Shown here one piece after another: positions 9,043 through 17,102 of a DNA stretch of 64,000 bases. This stretch comes from Ignavibacteria bacterium (GTDB taxonomy: Bacteria; Bacteroidota; Ignavibacteria; SZUA-365): NCBI GenBank assembly GCA_016720835.1, contig JADKJW010000010.1:114881-178880 (forward strand), given 5' to 3'. The translations under genes were made by a program, and so were the position numbers. Every line of letters begins with the position of its first letter. Within the stretch, counting starts at the first letter, position 1. Below the pieces are notes generated by a model that worked only from the letters and a program-made list of their open reading frames with translations, was not told the origin of the DNA and did not search any database.

Positions 9043-10469
9043 CACGACATAAAGCGGACGACGTGACGAAAGTCCTCGAGCTGGTCACCCGTGAAAACGT
9101 CAAGATGATCGATTTCAAGTTCATGGATTTTCCGGGACAGTGGCAGCACTTCACCGTGCCGGTGACGCAGTTCGGCGCGGACACGTTTGACGACGGCCTC
9201 GGCTTTGACGGTTCCAGCCTGCGCGGGTTCAAGGCCATCCATGAGAGCGACATGGTCATCATCCCCGATCCGGCGACGGCCATGATCGATCCCTTCGTCG
9301 CCGAGAAGACCCTGAGTCTCATCTGCGACATCTACGAACCGCTGACGCACGAGAAGTACGAGCGCTGTCCGCGCAACATCGCGCAGAAGGCCGAGGCGTA
9401 TCTGATTCAGTCCGGTCTCGCCGACACCGCCTTCTTCGGACCCGAGGCGGAGTTCTTCATCTTCGACGACGTGCGTTTTTCCTCCGGCGAAAATCACGCC
9501 TTCTACGAGTTGGACTCGGTGGAGGGCCGCTGGAACAGCGGGCGCGACGAGGGTCCGAACCTCGGCTACAAGCCGCGCTACAAGGAAGGGTACTTCCCGG
9601 TCCCGCCGACGGATCACCTCAACGACCTCCGCAACGAGATGGTGCGCGTGATGATGGAATGCGGCCTCGACGTGGAAGCCCAGCACCATGAAGTCGCGTC
9701 GGGCGGACAGGCGGAAATCGACCTGCGCTTCCAGCCGCTGCTCGTGGCGGCCGACCAGCTCCTGCTCTTCAAGTACATCGTCAAGAACACGGCCTGGCGC
9801 AACAACAAGACGGCCACCTTCATGCCGAAGCCGCTCTTCGGCGACAACGGGTCGGGCATGCACGTGCACATGAGCCTCTGGAAGCAGGGCAAGCCGCTGT
9901 TCTACGGAGAGAACTACGCGGGACTGAGCGAGATGGCGCTGTTCTTCATCGGCGGGCTGCTCAAGCACGCGCCCGCGCTCTGCGCCATCACGAATCCGAC
10001 GACGAACTCCTACAAGCGCCTCGTCCCCGGCTACGAAGCCCCGGTGAATCTCGCGTACTCGCAGCGCAACCGCAGCGCGTCCATCCGCATCCCGATGTAC
10101 TCGTCAAGTCCGAAAGCCAAGCGCGTGGAGTACCGCACGCCTGATCCCTCCTGCAATCCCTACCTCGCCTTCAGCGCGATGCTGATGGCCGGTCTCGACG
10201 GCGTCATCAACCGCATCGATCCGGGCCAGCCGCTCGACAAGGACATCTACGACATGAAGCCCGAAGAACTCAAGAACGTCCCGACCGCGCCGGGCTCGCT
10301 CGAAGAAGCGCTGCGTGCGCTCGAGCGCGACCACGACTTCCTCCTCAAGGGCGGCGTGTTCAGCGAAGACGTCATCGGCACCTGGATCGATTACAAGATG
10401 AATCGCGAGGCAAAGCAGCTCGCCCTGAGGCCGCATCCGTTTGAATTCGGGATGTACTTCGACGTGTGA
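9039..10469 (+). CDS. glnA: glutamine synthetase, type I
   Basis: A 476-residue enzyme that makes glutamine from glutamate, ammonia and ATP. Visible signatures are FDGSS (56-60), the metal-site FGPEAEFF (133-140), the ATP/glutamate motif KPLFGDNGSGMHVH (264-277) and NRSASIRIP (344-352). Tyr404 in DKDIYDMKPEE aligns with the tyrosine adenylylated in GSI-beta enzymes, so control by GlnE-type adenylylation is possible. It overlaps the upstream AsnC-type regulator by 4 bases. Its stop codon is the first part of a 7-bp tandem repeat array, which separates it from a strong terminator at 10531. Confidence 0.97.
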   Translation: MTRHKADDVTKVLELVTRENVKMIDFKFMDFPGQWQHFTVPVTQFGADTFDDGLGFDGSSLRGFKAIHESDMVIIPDPATAMIDPFVAEKTLSLICDIYEPLTHEKYERCPRNIAQKAEAYLIQSGLADTAFFGPEAEFFIFDDVRFSSGENHAFYELDSVEGRWNSGRDEGPNLGYKPRYKEGYFPVPPTDHLNDLRNEMVRVMMECGLDVEAQHHEVASGGQAEIDLRFQPLLVAADQLLLFKYIVKNTAWRNNKTATFMPKPLFGDNGSGMHVHMSLWKQGKPLFYGENYAGLSEMALFFIGGLLKHAPALCAITNPTTNSYKRLVPGYEAPVNLAYSQRNRSASIRIPMYSSSPKAKRVEYRTPDPSCNPYLAFSAMLMAGLDGVINRIDPGQPLDKDIYDMKPEELKNVPTAPGSLEEALRALERDHDFLLKGGVFSEDVIGTWIDYKMNREAKQLALRPHPFEFGMYFDV

Positions 10470-10526
10470 GTCGTGAATCGTGAGTCGTGAGTCGTGAATC
10501 GTGAATGGTGAATAGTGAATCGTGAA
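10467..10526. repeat. 7-bp tandem repeat array starting on the glnA stop codon
   Basis: About eight degenerate copies of GTGARTC (R is A or G) run from the TGA stop of glnA to about 10526. The stop codon itself is the first part of the array. The same unit forms a longer array behind the ddl gene at 12436. Confidence 0.85.
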
Positions 10527-10530
10527 GTAT

Positions 10531-10568
10531 AACGGAACAAGGCGCGGAGTATCGCGCCTTGTTCCGTT
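10531..10568 (+). terminator. rho-independent-type terminator of glnA
   Basis: A perfect 16-bp stem, AACGGAACAAGGCGCG (10531-10546) pairing with 10553-10568 across the 6-base loop GAGTAT. There is no long T tract, so termination may be partial, or the stem may act as a 3' end stabiliser. Confidence 0.7.
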
Positions 10569-10607
10569 CTTCACATTCCCTGAAGAATGTGTTGTCCGCT
10601 TCGTCTT

Positions 10608-10645
10608 CTTCTGGATTCTGAATTCTGGATTCTGGATTCTGAATT
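10608..10645. repeat. 7-bp tandem repeat array behind the DUF5683-like gene
   Basis: About five copies of TTCTGGA/TTCTGAA in a strict 7-base period. On the minus strand the array begins about 12 bases after the stop codon of the 10657-11178 gene. Sequence differs from the GTGARTC arrays, but the period and position relative to a stop codon are the same. Confidence 0.8.
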
Positions 10646-10656
10646 CCGTCTTCCCG

Positions 10657-11178
10657 CTACCAGCGCAACTGCAACCCCACCCGTCCCTGCGGCATCAACT
10701 GCAGCGAGGCGTGTACCTCGTCGCTGACGTCGAAGTCGTAGAGGTGCGCGTCGACGAAGGCGTCGGCGATCTGCAGGAGATACACCACGGCGAACCACCA
10801 CGCGTAGGCGTCGCGGCGGTCGCGGTAGAACTCGCGGTAGCTTTTCAGGTAGAGGTCGCCCGAGGGATTGAGATCGGAAATGGAGAGCGCGTATTGATCT
10901 CGATAGTCCGCGTAATTGGCGTGTTCGGTGACGATGCCGTACACGAGGAAGGCGCCGACGCCGACGACAATGGGGATTTTCCAATACGATTCGTTGTAGA
11001 GCTGACCGAGTCCGGGCAGCAGGGCCGATCGGATCACCGCGCCGAGCGGCGATTTTTTCATGACGAACGACGAATCCGACGGGGGCGGCTGCAGCGTGTC
11101 GCCCCGCAGCTCCTGCGCGAGGCTCGTGGAGGCCGCGAGCAGCAGGCAGAGGACGGAGACGGCGAGGATGGAGCGCAT
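10657..11178 (-). CDS. DUF5683-like small membrane-associated envelope protein
   Basis: A 173-residue protein with a signal peptide (MRSILAVSVLCLLLAASTSLAQ). The core SPLGAVIRSALLPGLGQLYNESYWK, with its PGLGQ(L/I)YN motif, matches DUF5683-type proteins of Bacteroidota. A hydrophobic segment (IPIVVGVGAFLVYGIV) follows, then a second one (AWWFAVVYLLQIADAFVDAHL) and a strand-like C-terminus ending in RW. Function of the family is unknown; its location is most likely the envelope. It is convergent with glnA, with repeats and the glnA terminator between them. Confidence 0.8.
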   Translation of the reverse strand: MRSILAVSVLCLLLAASTSLAQELRGDTLQPPPSDSSFVMKKSPLGAVIRSALLPGLGQLYNESYWKIPIVVGVGAFLVYGIVTEHANYADYRDQYALSISDLNPSGDLYLKSYREFYRDRRDAYAWWFAVVYLLQIADAFVDAHLYDFDVSDEVHASLQLMPQGRVGLQLRW

Positions 11179-11312
11179 GCGGTCAACATAGCAGGAGGGG
11201 CAGCGAAAAACAACGCGAAACGGTCTCCCGAATGCGCGTGCCGTTGCATTTCCCGCGCACCGTCCCTAGTTTCTTGAATGCTTTCACTCTCTTCACATTG
11301 ACGCACATCCCC

Positions 11313-12440
11313 ATGGAAAAGATTCGACTCGGCGTGCTCTTCGGCGGGCGCTCGGGCGAGCACGAGGTGTCGCTCGTGTCCGCCGCATCCGTCATGCAGG
11401 CACTCGATCCCGCGCGCTTCATCGTCATCCCCATCGGCATCGCCAAGTCCGGCGCATGGCTGACGGGACCGGACGTGCTGGCGCATCTGAACGGCGCCGA
11501 GCGGAGCGAGGGCGTCGCGGACTGTTTCCTACCGCCGGACCCGACGCGCCATGGCCTGCTGGTCTGTCACGGCGAAGGGGCCTTCGAGAACATCGCGCTC
11601 GATGCAGTGTTTCCGGTGCTGCACGGCACCTGCGGCGAAGACGGAACCATCCAGGGGCTCCTGGAACTGGCGGAGCTTCCCTATGTCGGATCGGGCGTGC
11701 TTGCGTCCGCACTGGGCATGGACAAGGCGCTGCAGAAGCGCGTTCATGTGCAGAGCGGATTGCCCGTGGTACCGTTCGCCTCGTTCAGCGGAAAGGCCTG
11801 GCTCGAAAAACCGGACGAGATCATCCGCTATCTGGAAGACGCGCTCGGCTACCCGGTGTTCGTGAAGCCGCCGAATCTCGGATCGAGCGTGGGCATCTCG
11901 AAGGCGCGGACGCGCGAGGAACTGATCGTCGCGGTCGATCTCGCGCGCGGCTACGACCGAACGGTGATCGTGGAGCAGTCGGTGGAGAACGCGCGGGAGA
12001 TCGAAGTGGCGGTGCTGGGCAACGAGGCTCCCATCGCGTCGATGCCCGGCGAAATCGTGCCGAGCAACGAATTCTACGACTACAACGCAAAATATGTTGA
12101 CGGCGCCTCGGCCACGCTCATCCCCGCGGAATTGCCGGAGGGCATCGGAGAGCAGGTGCGCGCGCTCGCGATTGCCGCATACAAGGCCATCGGCTGCGAA
12201 GGCATGGCCCGCGTGGATTTCCTCGTCACGCGCGACCTCGCGCACATCGTTCTGAACGAAGTCAACACCATCCCGGGCTTCACCTCCATCAGCATGTACC
12301 CGAAGCTCTTCGAGGCCGCGGGCATCCCGTACACGGAGCTCCTGTCACGGCTCGTGGACCTCGCGCTCGAACGCCACGCCGAGAAGTCCGCCCTTCTGCG
12401 GTCCTACGATCCCGGGACGGACTGGCACCGGGGGGTGTGA
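11313..12440 (+). CDS. ddl: D-alanine--D-alanine ligase
   Basis: A 375-residue ATP-grasp enzyme that joins two D-alanines for peptidoglycan precursors. The N-terminal GGRSGEHEVS motif (residues 11-20), the ATP-grasp core (GYPVFVKPPNLGSSVGISKA) and the C-terminal metal-binding ARVDFLVTRD ... LNEVNTIPGFTSISMYPKLFEAAG are all intact. The ATG at 11313 gives the expected N-terminus; the 27 residues upstream in frame do not look like protein. It stands alone between two minus-strand transcription units. Its stop codon is embedded in the start of a 7-bp repeat array. Confidence 0.95.
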   Translation: MEKIRLGVLFGGRSGEHEVSLVSAASVMQALDPARFIVIPIGIAKSGAWLTGPDVLAHLNGAERSEGVADCFLPPDPTRHGLLVCHGEGAFENIALDAVFPVLHGTCGEDGTIQGLLELAELPYVGSGVLASALGMDKALQKRVHVQSGLPVVPFASFSGKAWLEKPDEIIRYLEDALGYPVFVKPPNLGSSVGISKARTREELIVAVDLARGYDRTVIVEQSVENAREIEVAVLGNEAPIASMPGEIVPSNEFYDYNAKYVDGASATLIPAELPEGIGEQVRALAIAAYKAIGCEGMARVDFLVTRDLAHIVLNEVNTIPGFTSISMYPKLFEAAGIPYTELLSRLVDLALERHAEKSALLRSYDPGTDWHRGV

Positions 12441-12553
12441 ATGGTGAGTCGTGAATCGTGAATCGTGAATCGTGAGTCGTGAGTCGTGAATCGTGAATCG
12501 TGAATCGTGAATCGTGAGTCGTGAGTCGTGAGTCGTGAATCGTGAGTCGTGAG
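12436..12553. repeat. 7-bp tandem repeat array starting on the ddl stop codon
   Basis: About sixteen copies of GTGARTC follow the GTG TGA that ends ddl, in a near-perfect 7-base period. The unit and the position relative to the stop match the array behind glnA. A short stretch with CATCCTGA and GAAGGATCT, repeated in part near 59625, follows at 12558-12610. Confidence 0.9.
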
Positions 12554-12647
12554 GCCACCGTCATCCTGAACGCAGAAGCCTGCCCTGAGCGAAGCCGAAG
12601 GGAAGGATCTGACCGTTCAATCTGCGAGTGATGTTCGAAGTGATGGG

Positions 12648-12825
12648 CATTTCCTGCCCTGTTCCCACGAGGTGTTCCCACGCGGGAGCGTGGGAACAAG
12701 AATAGCGGCATTTCCTGCCCTGCTCCCACGCGGTGTTCCCACGCGGGAGCGTGGGAACAAGAATAGCGGCATTTCCTGCCCTGCTCCCACGCGGTGTTCC
12801 CACGCGGGAGCGTGGGAACAAGAAA
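12648..12825. repeat. three 61-bp direct repeats, each with a hairpin
   Basis: Units start at 12648, 12709 and 12770 and are nearly identical; the last is truncated. Each contains a perfect 10-bp stem, GTTCCCACGC and its complement around GGGA, at 12674-12697, 12735-12758 and 12796-12819. This hairpin resembles dispersed REP-like sequences in many bacteria. Period and hairpin do not fit a CRISPR, since there are no variable spacers. Confidence 0.9.
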
Positions 12826-12841
12826 AGAGTAACGGGTCTTT

Positions 12842-12890
12842 TACTCCCTACTCCCTACTCCCTACTCCCTACTCCCCACTCCCCACTTCT
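12842..12890. repeat. 7-bp tandem repeat array overlapping the end of a radical SAM gene
   Basis: About six copies of CTACTCC/CCACTCC (GGGAGTA/GGGAGTG on the minus strand). The minus-strand gene ending at 12855 runs into it, so its last residues (GEWGVGSRE) and its TAG stop are made of repeat units. One unit gained or lost would shift the frame. Confidence 0.85.
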
Positions 12891-14288
12891 TCCGTGCAGC
12901 GCCATCCCCGCCTGCGCCACTGCGGATTTCACGAGCGACGGCACGGCGCGCAGGTAGCGGCCGTCTGCGAGCGAACGCCCCGCCGCGGCGGAGTGGATGA
13001 TGTAGCGGTTCGCGTACCAGTAGAAGCGGTCTGAATAGCGGCCGCGCACGGCGATGTTCCGGTCGGTCCACTGCTCGAAGGGCGCCGCAGGCACCACAGC
13101 CGCGGGGCCGAGGGCGTCGTAATAGGCGGTGCCCTTGATCGGGTAGGAGACCGTCGTCAGGACAATGTCGGGGCGCGAACGGCGCAGATAGGCCGCTGTG
13201 GCGCGTATATCCGAGGCGGTTTCACCGAGATAGCCGAGCATGATGAAGGTGCCGACCTCGATGCCGGCGGCGCGGCAGGCGTGTGTCATCGTTTCCACCT
13301 GCCGCACGGTGACGCCGCGGCTCATCGCGTCCAGGATGCGCTGTGATCCGGATTCGGCGCCGATCCACACGCGGCGGCAGCCCATGGCCTTCAAGGCGGC
13401 GATGATGTCGTCGTTGAGGCGGTCGGCCCGCGTGATGCATTCGAAGGGGATGTGCAGATCGCGGCGCAGCAGTTCCTCCTGCAGCTCGAATATCCACTTC
13501 GCGCTGATCGTGAAGACGTCGTCCACGAACCAGAGCATGTCGGGATTGTACGCGCGCTTCATCGCCTCGATCTCCTCGGCGACGCGCGCGGGCGCCCTGC
13601 GGCGGTAACTCTCGCCGTACACGGAGTGGCTGCACCACGCGCAGGTGTACGGGCAGCCGCGCTGCGTGATGATCGAGAGCGAGGTGACGCCGTGCCGTTC
13701 CTTCCAGGCCTTGAAATATGGAGTGAAATCGATGGCGCCGCGGTCGGGGAAGGGGAGTTCGTCCAGGGTGCGGAGTTTCTCGCGGGCGGCGGTGCGCACG
13801 ACCGCGCCATCGGTGTCGCGAAAGACGATGCCCGCGACATCGTGAAGGGATGCGGGCATGCCGCCGTCGGGAACGGCGACGGACGCGCAGCCCCAGACCG
13901 CGAGCAGTTCCTCCATCGTGCGCTCGCCTTCGCCGATCGCCACGACGTCGGCTCCCTCATCGAGGTACTCCTCGGCATACGACGACGGTTCGGGTCCGCC
14001 GACGACCACGCGGCAGCCGGCGGCGGCGGCCATGCGTATCATGCGGATGGCCGATCGCTTCGTCATCATGTTGATCGAGATGCCCACGACGGGCGGCCGC
14101 AGACGGGCGAGCTCCCGTTCAAAAGAGTCGATGGTCTGAAACGTTGGATCGAAGACGCCGACGCTGCAGCCCCGCTCCTTGAGATGGGCGGAGATCGACA
14201 GGATGCCGAGCGGTGCGTACGGCTTCATCACGCGTTGTTCGGCGGGATCCTCGTCGAGCGAGTAGGCGTGGGCGAGCAGGACGTCCAT
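12855..14288 (-). CDS. B12-binding-domain radical SAM protein
   Basis: About 477 residues from the ATG at 14288. Residues 1-160 form a Rossmann-like B12-binding domain (MDVLLAHAYSLDEDP, VVGISINMM, VVVGGPEPSS, DVVAIGEGE). The radical SAM core follows with Cys212, Cys216 and Cys219 in RGCPYTCAWC, which hold the [4Fe-4S] cluster, and GAESGSQRILDAM downstream. The domain order is that of the BchE/P-methylase class. It overlaps the upstream paralogous gene by 1 base and is last in a three-gene operon. The C-terminal tail after MALHG is built from 7-bp repeats and is probably not functional. Substrate unknown. Confidence 0.92.
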   Translation of the reverse strand: MDVLLAHAYSLDEDPAEQRVMKPYAPLGILSISAHLKERGCSVGVFDPTFQTIDSFERELARLRPPVVGISINMMTKRSAIRMIRMAAAAGCRVVVGGPEPSSYAEEYLDEGADVVAIGEGERTMEELLAVWGCASVAVPDGGMPASLHDVAGIVFRDTDGAVVRTAAREKLRTLDELPFPDRGAIDFTPYFKAWKERHGVTSLSIITQRGCPYTCAWCSHSVYGESYRRRAPARVAEEIEAMKRAYNPDMLWFVDDVFTISAKWIFELQEELLRRDLHIPFECITRADRLNDDIIAALKAMGCRRVWIGAESGSQRILDAMSRGVTVRQVETMTHACRAAGIEVGTFIMLGYLGETASDIRATAAYLRRSRPDIVLTTVSYPIKGTAYYDALGPAAVVPAAPFEQWTDRNIAVRGRYSDRFYWYANRYIIHSAAAGRSLADGRYLRAVPSLVKSAVAQAGMALHGRSGEWGVGSRE

Positions 14289-15808
14289 CACGCCTCCGTC
14301 CGCAGCGGCGCGACGCGCCCGCGGGGCGCGCCCGCGATGCGCAGCGCGAGCGTGCCGATGCGCGCGGCGCAGAGCTGCGCGATGTTCCACGGGACCAGCG
14401 CGATGCGACGCAGGGCGGGAGGGGAGAAATCGCGGCGCCGCAGCGCGCGCAGGGCCTGCCGGAGGCGGAATTCCTTGTGCACCGCTGCGTGTAGCGCGCG
14501 GTAGAACGCGGGCCGGAACGTGCCGGGGAACATCAGGTCGAGGTCGCCGGAATCGGACCAGTTCCGTTTGTCGCCGAGCCGGTCGCGCACGGTGTCGTAA
14601 AAGGCCGTCCCGGGGAGCGGGTACGACACCGAAACGCCAATGTCGTCGGGCGCTTCCTCGCGCAGCAGCCGCAGGGTGGCGCGCACGTCGCTCCAGGTTT
14701 CGCCCAGGTAGCCGAACTGCAGGAACCACGCGACGCGGACGCCCGCGCCGCGCAGGAGGCGCGTGGCGTCGCGGATCTGCGCCACCGTCGCGCCCTTGTC
14801 CATCGCGTCGAGCACGGACTGCGACCCCGACTCCGCGCCGAGCCACACCGTGTGCGCGCCGGCGCGCGCCATGTGACGGGCATTGTCCTCGCGCAGGAGC
14901 AGGTCGGCCCGCGTCTGGCAGGAAAAAGGGATACGGCAGTCTTTATCCGCGACGACGTCGGCGAAGCGCGCGAGCCAGCCCGGCTTCAGGCCGAGAATGT
15001 CGTCGGTGAACCAGATGCGGTCGGGCGCGTATGCGCGTTTCAAGAGAAGGAGCTCCTCCGCAACATTTTCGGGCGAGCGCGAGGTGTAGGCCTGCCCGTA
15101 CACCGGCTTCGCGCACCAGTTGCAGTGGTAGGGACAGCCGCGCGTCGTGGCGACGTTCAGGGAGAAGAATCCGTGCCGCCGTATCCACGCCTCACGGTAG
15201 CGCGGGATGTCCGCGAGATCCCACGCGGCGAAGGGCAGCGCGTCGAGGTCGCGCAGCAATGCGCGTTTCGGCGTGATGCGGGGCGGTCCGTCGACATCGG
15301 CGTATGCGATGCCCGTGATGGCGTCGAGCGCGGCGCTCCCTCGCGCGTTGAATGGGGTGTGCGCAGAGGCGGAACCGAGGGCGGCGAACAGTTCGACGGC
15401 CGTCTGTTCGCCCTCGCCGATGATCGCGATATCCACACCGCGGGAAAAATACTCGGGAAGATGATCCACCGGGTCGGAGCCCTGCGCCACGACCAGGCAT
15501 CCGCGCCGTTTGGCCTCCGCGGCCATCGCGAAGAGCGCCTCCCGCATGCGGCTGAGACACATCTTCGACAGGTAGTGGAAATTGTCCTCGAAGAACAGCA
15601 GTATCCCGGGCCGGAACGCGTCGAGATGCGGAACGATGTCGCGCTCGCCGTCCGCGAACATCGGGTCGAACAGCGCGACCTCATGCCCGGCCTCGCGCAG
15701 CACCGCGGCGGCGAGCAGGGTTCCAAGCGGCGGGCAGGGCTGCATCTGCTTCCGCGCCTTCGCGTCAAAGCGCAGGAAATAACTGTGGGCGAGCAGAATG
15801 CGGGCCAT
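14288..15808 (-). CDS. B12-binding-domain radical SAM protein (second, diverged copy)
   Basis: About 506 residues. The N-terminal half is the B12-type domain (MARILLAHSYFLRFDAKARK, VVAQGSDPVDHLPEYF, DIAIIGEGEQ). The cluster motif is RGCPYHCNWC with Cys225, Cys229 and Cys232, followed by LGAESGSQSVLDAM. It shares its layout with the next gene but is diverged enough to act on a different position or substrate. It starts 11 bases after the nucleotidyltransferase-like gene and overlaps the downstream radical SAM gene by 1 base. The ATG at 15808 is preferred; the longer frame covers the upstream gene. Confidence 0.92.
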   Translation of the reverse strand: MARILLAHSYFLRFDAKARKQMQPCPPLGTLLAAAVLREAGHEVALFDPMFADGERDIVPHLDAFRPGILLFFEDNFHYLSKMCLSRMREALFAMAAEAKRRGCLVVAQGSDPVDHLPEYFSRGVDIAIIGEGEQTAVELFAALGSASAHTPFNARGSAALDAITGIAYADVDGPPRITPKRALLRDLDALPFAAWDLADIPRYREAWIRRHGFFSLNVATTRGCPYHCNWCAKPVYGQAYTSRSPENVAEELLLLKRAYAPDRIWFTDDILGLKPGWLARFADVVADKDCRIPFSCQTRADLLLREDNARHMARAGAHTVWLGAESGSQSVLDAMDKGATVAQIRDATRLLRGAGVRVAWFLQFGYLGETWSDVRATLRLLREEAPDDIGVSVSYPLPGTAFYDTVRDRLGDKRNWSDSGDLDLMFPGTFRPAFYRALHAAVHKEFRLRQALRALRRRDFSPPALRRIALVPWNIAQLCAARIGTLALRIAGAPRGRVAPLRTEA

Positions 15809-15819
15809 GCGGGACGCGA

Positions 15820-16875
15820 TCAGGCGATGCCGACGAGCGGAGGATCGGCGTCGAACGCGTACACATCCGGCACAACCGGCTCGCGCAGTTGCGGCTCGCG
15901 CTCCCCGCTCCGGATTCCGGGCGTCGCGGGGAAGGTCCGGATCGCATCGGGCGGGACGAGGCCGTACGCCCGGCAGCGCTCCGCATGCGCGGCGAGGATG
16001 CGCGTCTGGAAATCGGGTCCGTGCGCCTTCGACGCGGTCTTGCTCACCTGAAAGAGCGCGTTCCGCTTCGCCTCGGGAAGTTCCGGATAGCGGGCGATCC
16101 AGACGCGCGCCCAGCGCGCCATGAGCGCGTCGTCGAGGCGGTCGGCGAACGAGCTGCGAAAGGGAATCGCGAGGATGCGCGCGAGGACGCTGCGGCGATC
16201 GTTGGCCTTCACCGTGGGATGCACGGCCGGCGACCAGTTCGGGAACACGTCCGAGATCCACGGATTGGCATCCAGAAAGCGGCGCAGCATCGGCGCGTTG
16301 TGCAGCGCCTTCACGTGGGTGATCTCGGTCGCGGTGAACACATTTCTTTCGGGAATGGCGAGCGCGTCCTCGCTGACGAAATAGTTCAGGCAGAAATACT
16401 TTTTGCTGTTGAAGAGGAAGAACTTCTTGAAGGCGATGAGCAGCGTCCGCGCGATCCACAGGCGGCCCGGCGCGGTGACGATGAAGTAGTCGATGTCGAG
16501 TTCGGGTGCGCTGATGTTCTTGCTGAGCGTGCCGGTGATGAAGACGGCGGACACGAAGGGGAAGCGCTTGATGACCTGCGTCATGATGCGCGCGACACGC
16601 CAGTGACGGCGCGCGTAGCGTTCCATGTCGCGTCTGCGCCCGACGAGGGCCGTGATGCGCTCATCGACGGCGTAATAGCCTCCGAGCGTATGCAGCTCGC
16701 CGCGCAGGACAGCCGCGTCCAGCACATCGAGAGTCTCCCGCAGTGTCGCGGGAGCCGCGGGAAGAAACGCGTGCACCTCGGCCGCGGTGAGCGGGTAGCC
16801 GAAAATGTCGTAGTACAGAAGCGCGCTGAATATGTCCGCCCGGGATGGAAGGGCGTTGTCGTGTATCATGGTCAT
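15820..16875 (-). CDS. nucleotidyltransferase-fold protein of unknown substrate
   Basis: A 351-residue protein. Residues 112-133 read FITGTLSKNISAPELDIDYF: a glycine turn followed by D127-x-D129, the signature of the polymerase-beta nucleotidyltransferase fold. The N-terminal 80 residues (FSALLYYDIFGYPLTAAEVHAFL) look like a small winged-helix or helical domain. It begins the operon with the two radical SAM genes. I do not recognise a named family; it may transfer a nucleotide to a small molecule or RNA, or be a non-catalytic relative. Confidence 0.7.
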   Translation of the reverse strand: MTMIHDNALPSRADIFSALLYYDIFGYPLTAAEVHAFLPAAPATLRETLDVLDAAVLRGELHTLGGYYAVDERITALVGRRRDMERYARRHWRVARIMTQVIKRFPFVSAVFITGTLSKNISAPELDIDYFIVTAPGRLWIARTLLIAFKKFFLFNSKKYFCLNYFVSEDALAIPERNVFTATEITHVKALHNAPMLRRFLDANPWISDVFPNWSPAVHPTVKANDRRSVLARILAIPFRSSFADRLDDALMARWARVWIARYPELPEAKRNALFQVSKTASKAHGPDFQTRILAAHAERCRAYGLVPPDAIRTFPATPGIRSGEREPQLREPVVPDVYAFDADPPLVGIA

Positions 16876-17102
16876 GGGGAAGCTGTCCTGTCCTGAAAGT
16901 GTCTGCCCGGGTGCGGGGGCGGAGATCTCCCCCAGCGCCGCGGAACATCGATGCGGCCATCATCCGATTTCCTGTTCGACGAACAGGGATGTCGATCGTG
17001 GCGACGATCGTCGAATGATGCCCGGGAGAGGTCCTTCCCGTGAGCACGCGCGTGTGACTCTAGGAAAACAGGATGTCGGTGCGCGGAGTTCCGCGGAAGC
17101 GC

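Noticed and set aside
12648..12825. CRISPR array
   Set aside because: The three 61-bp units are identical throughout; there are no unique spacers and no cas genes.
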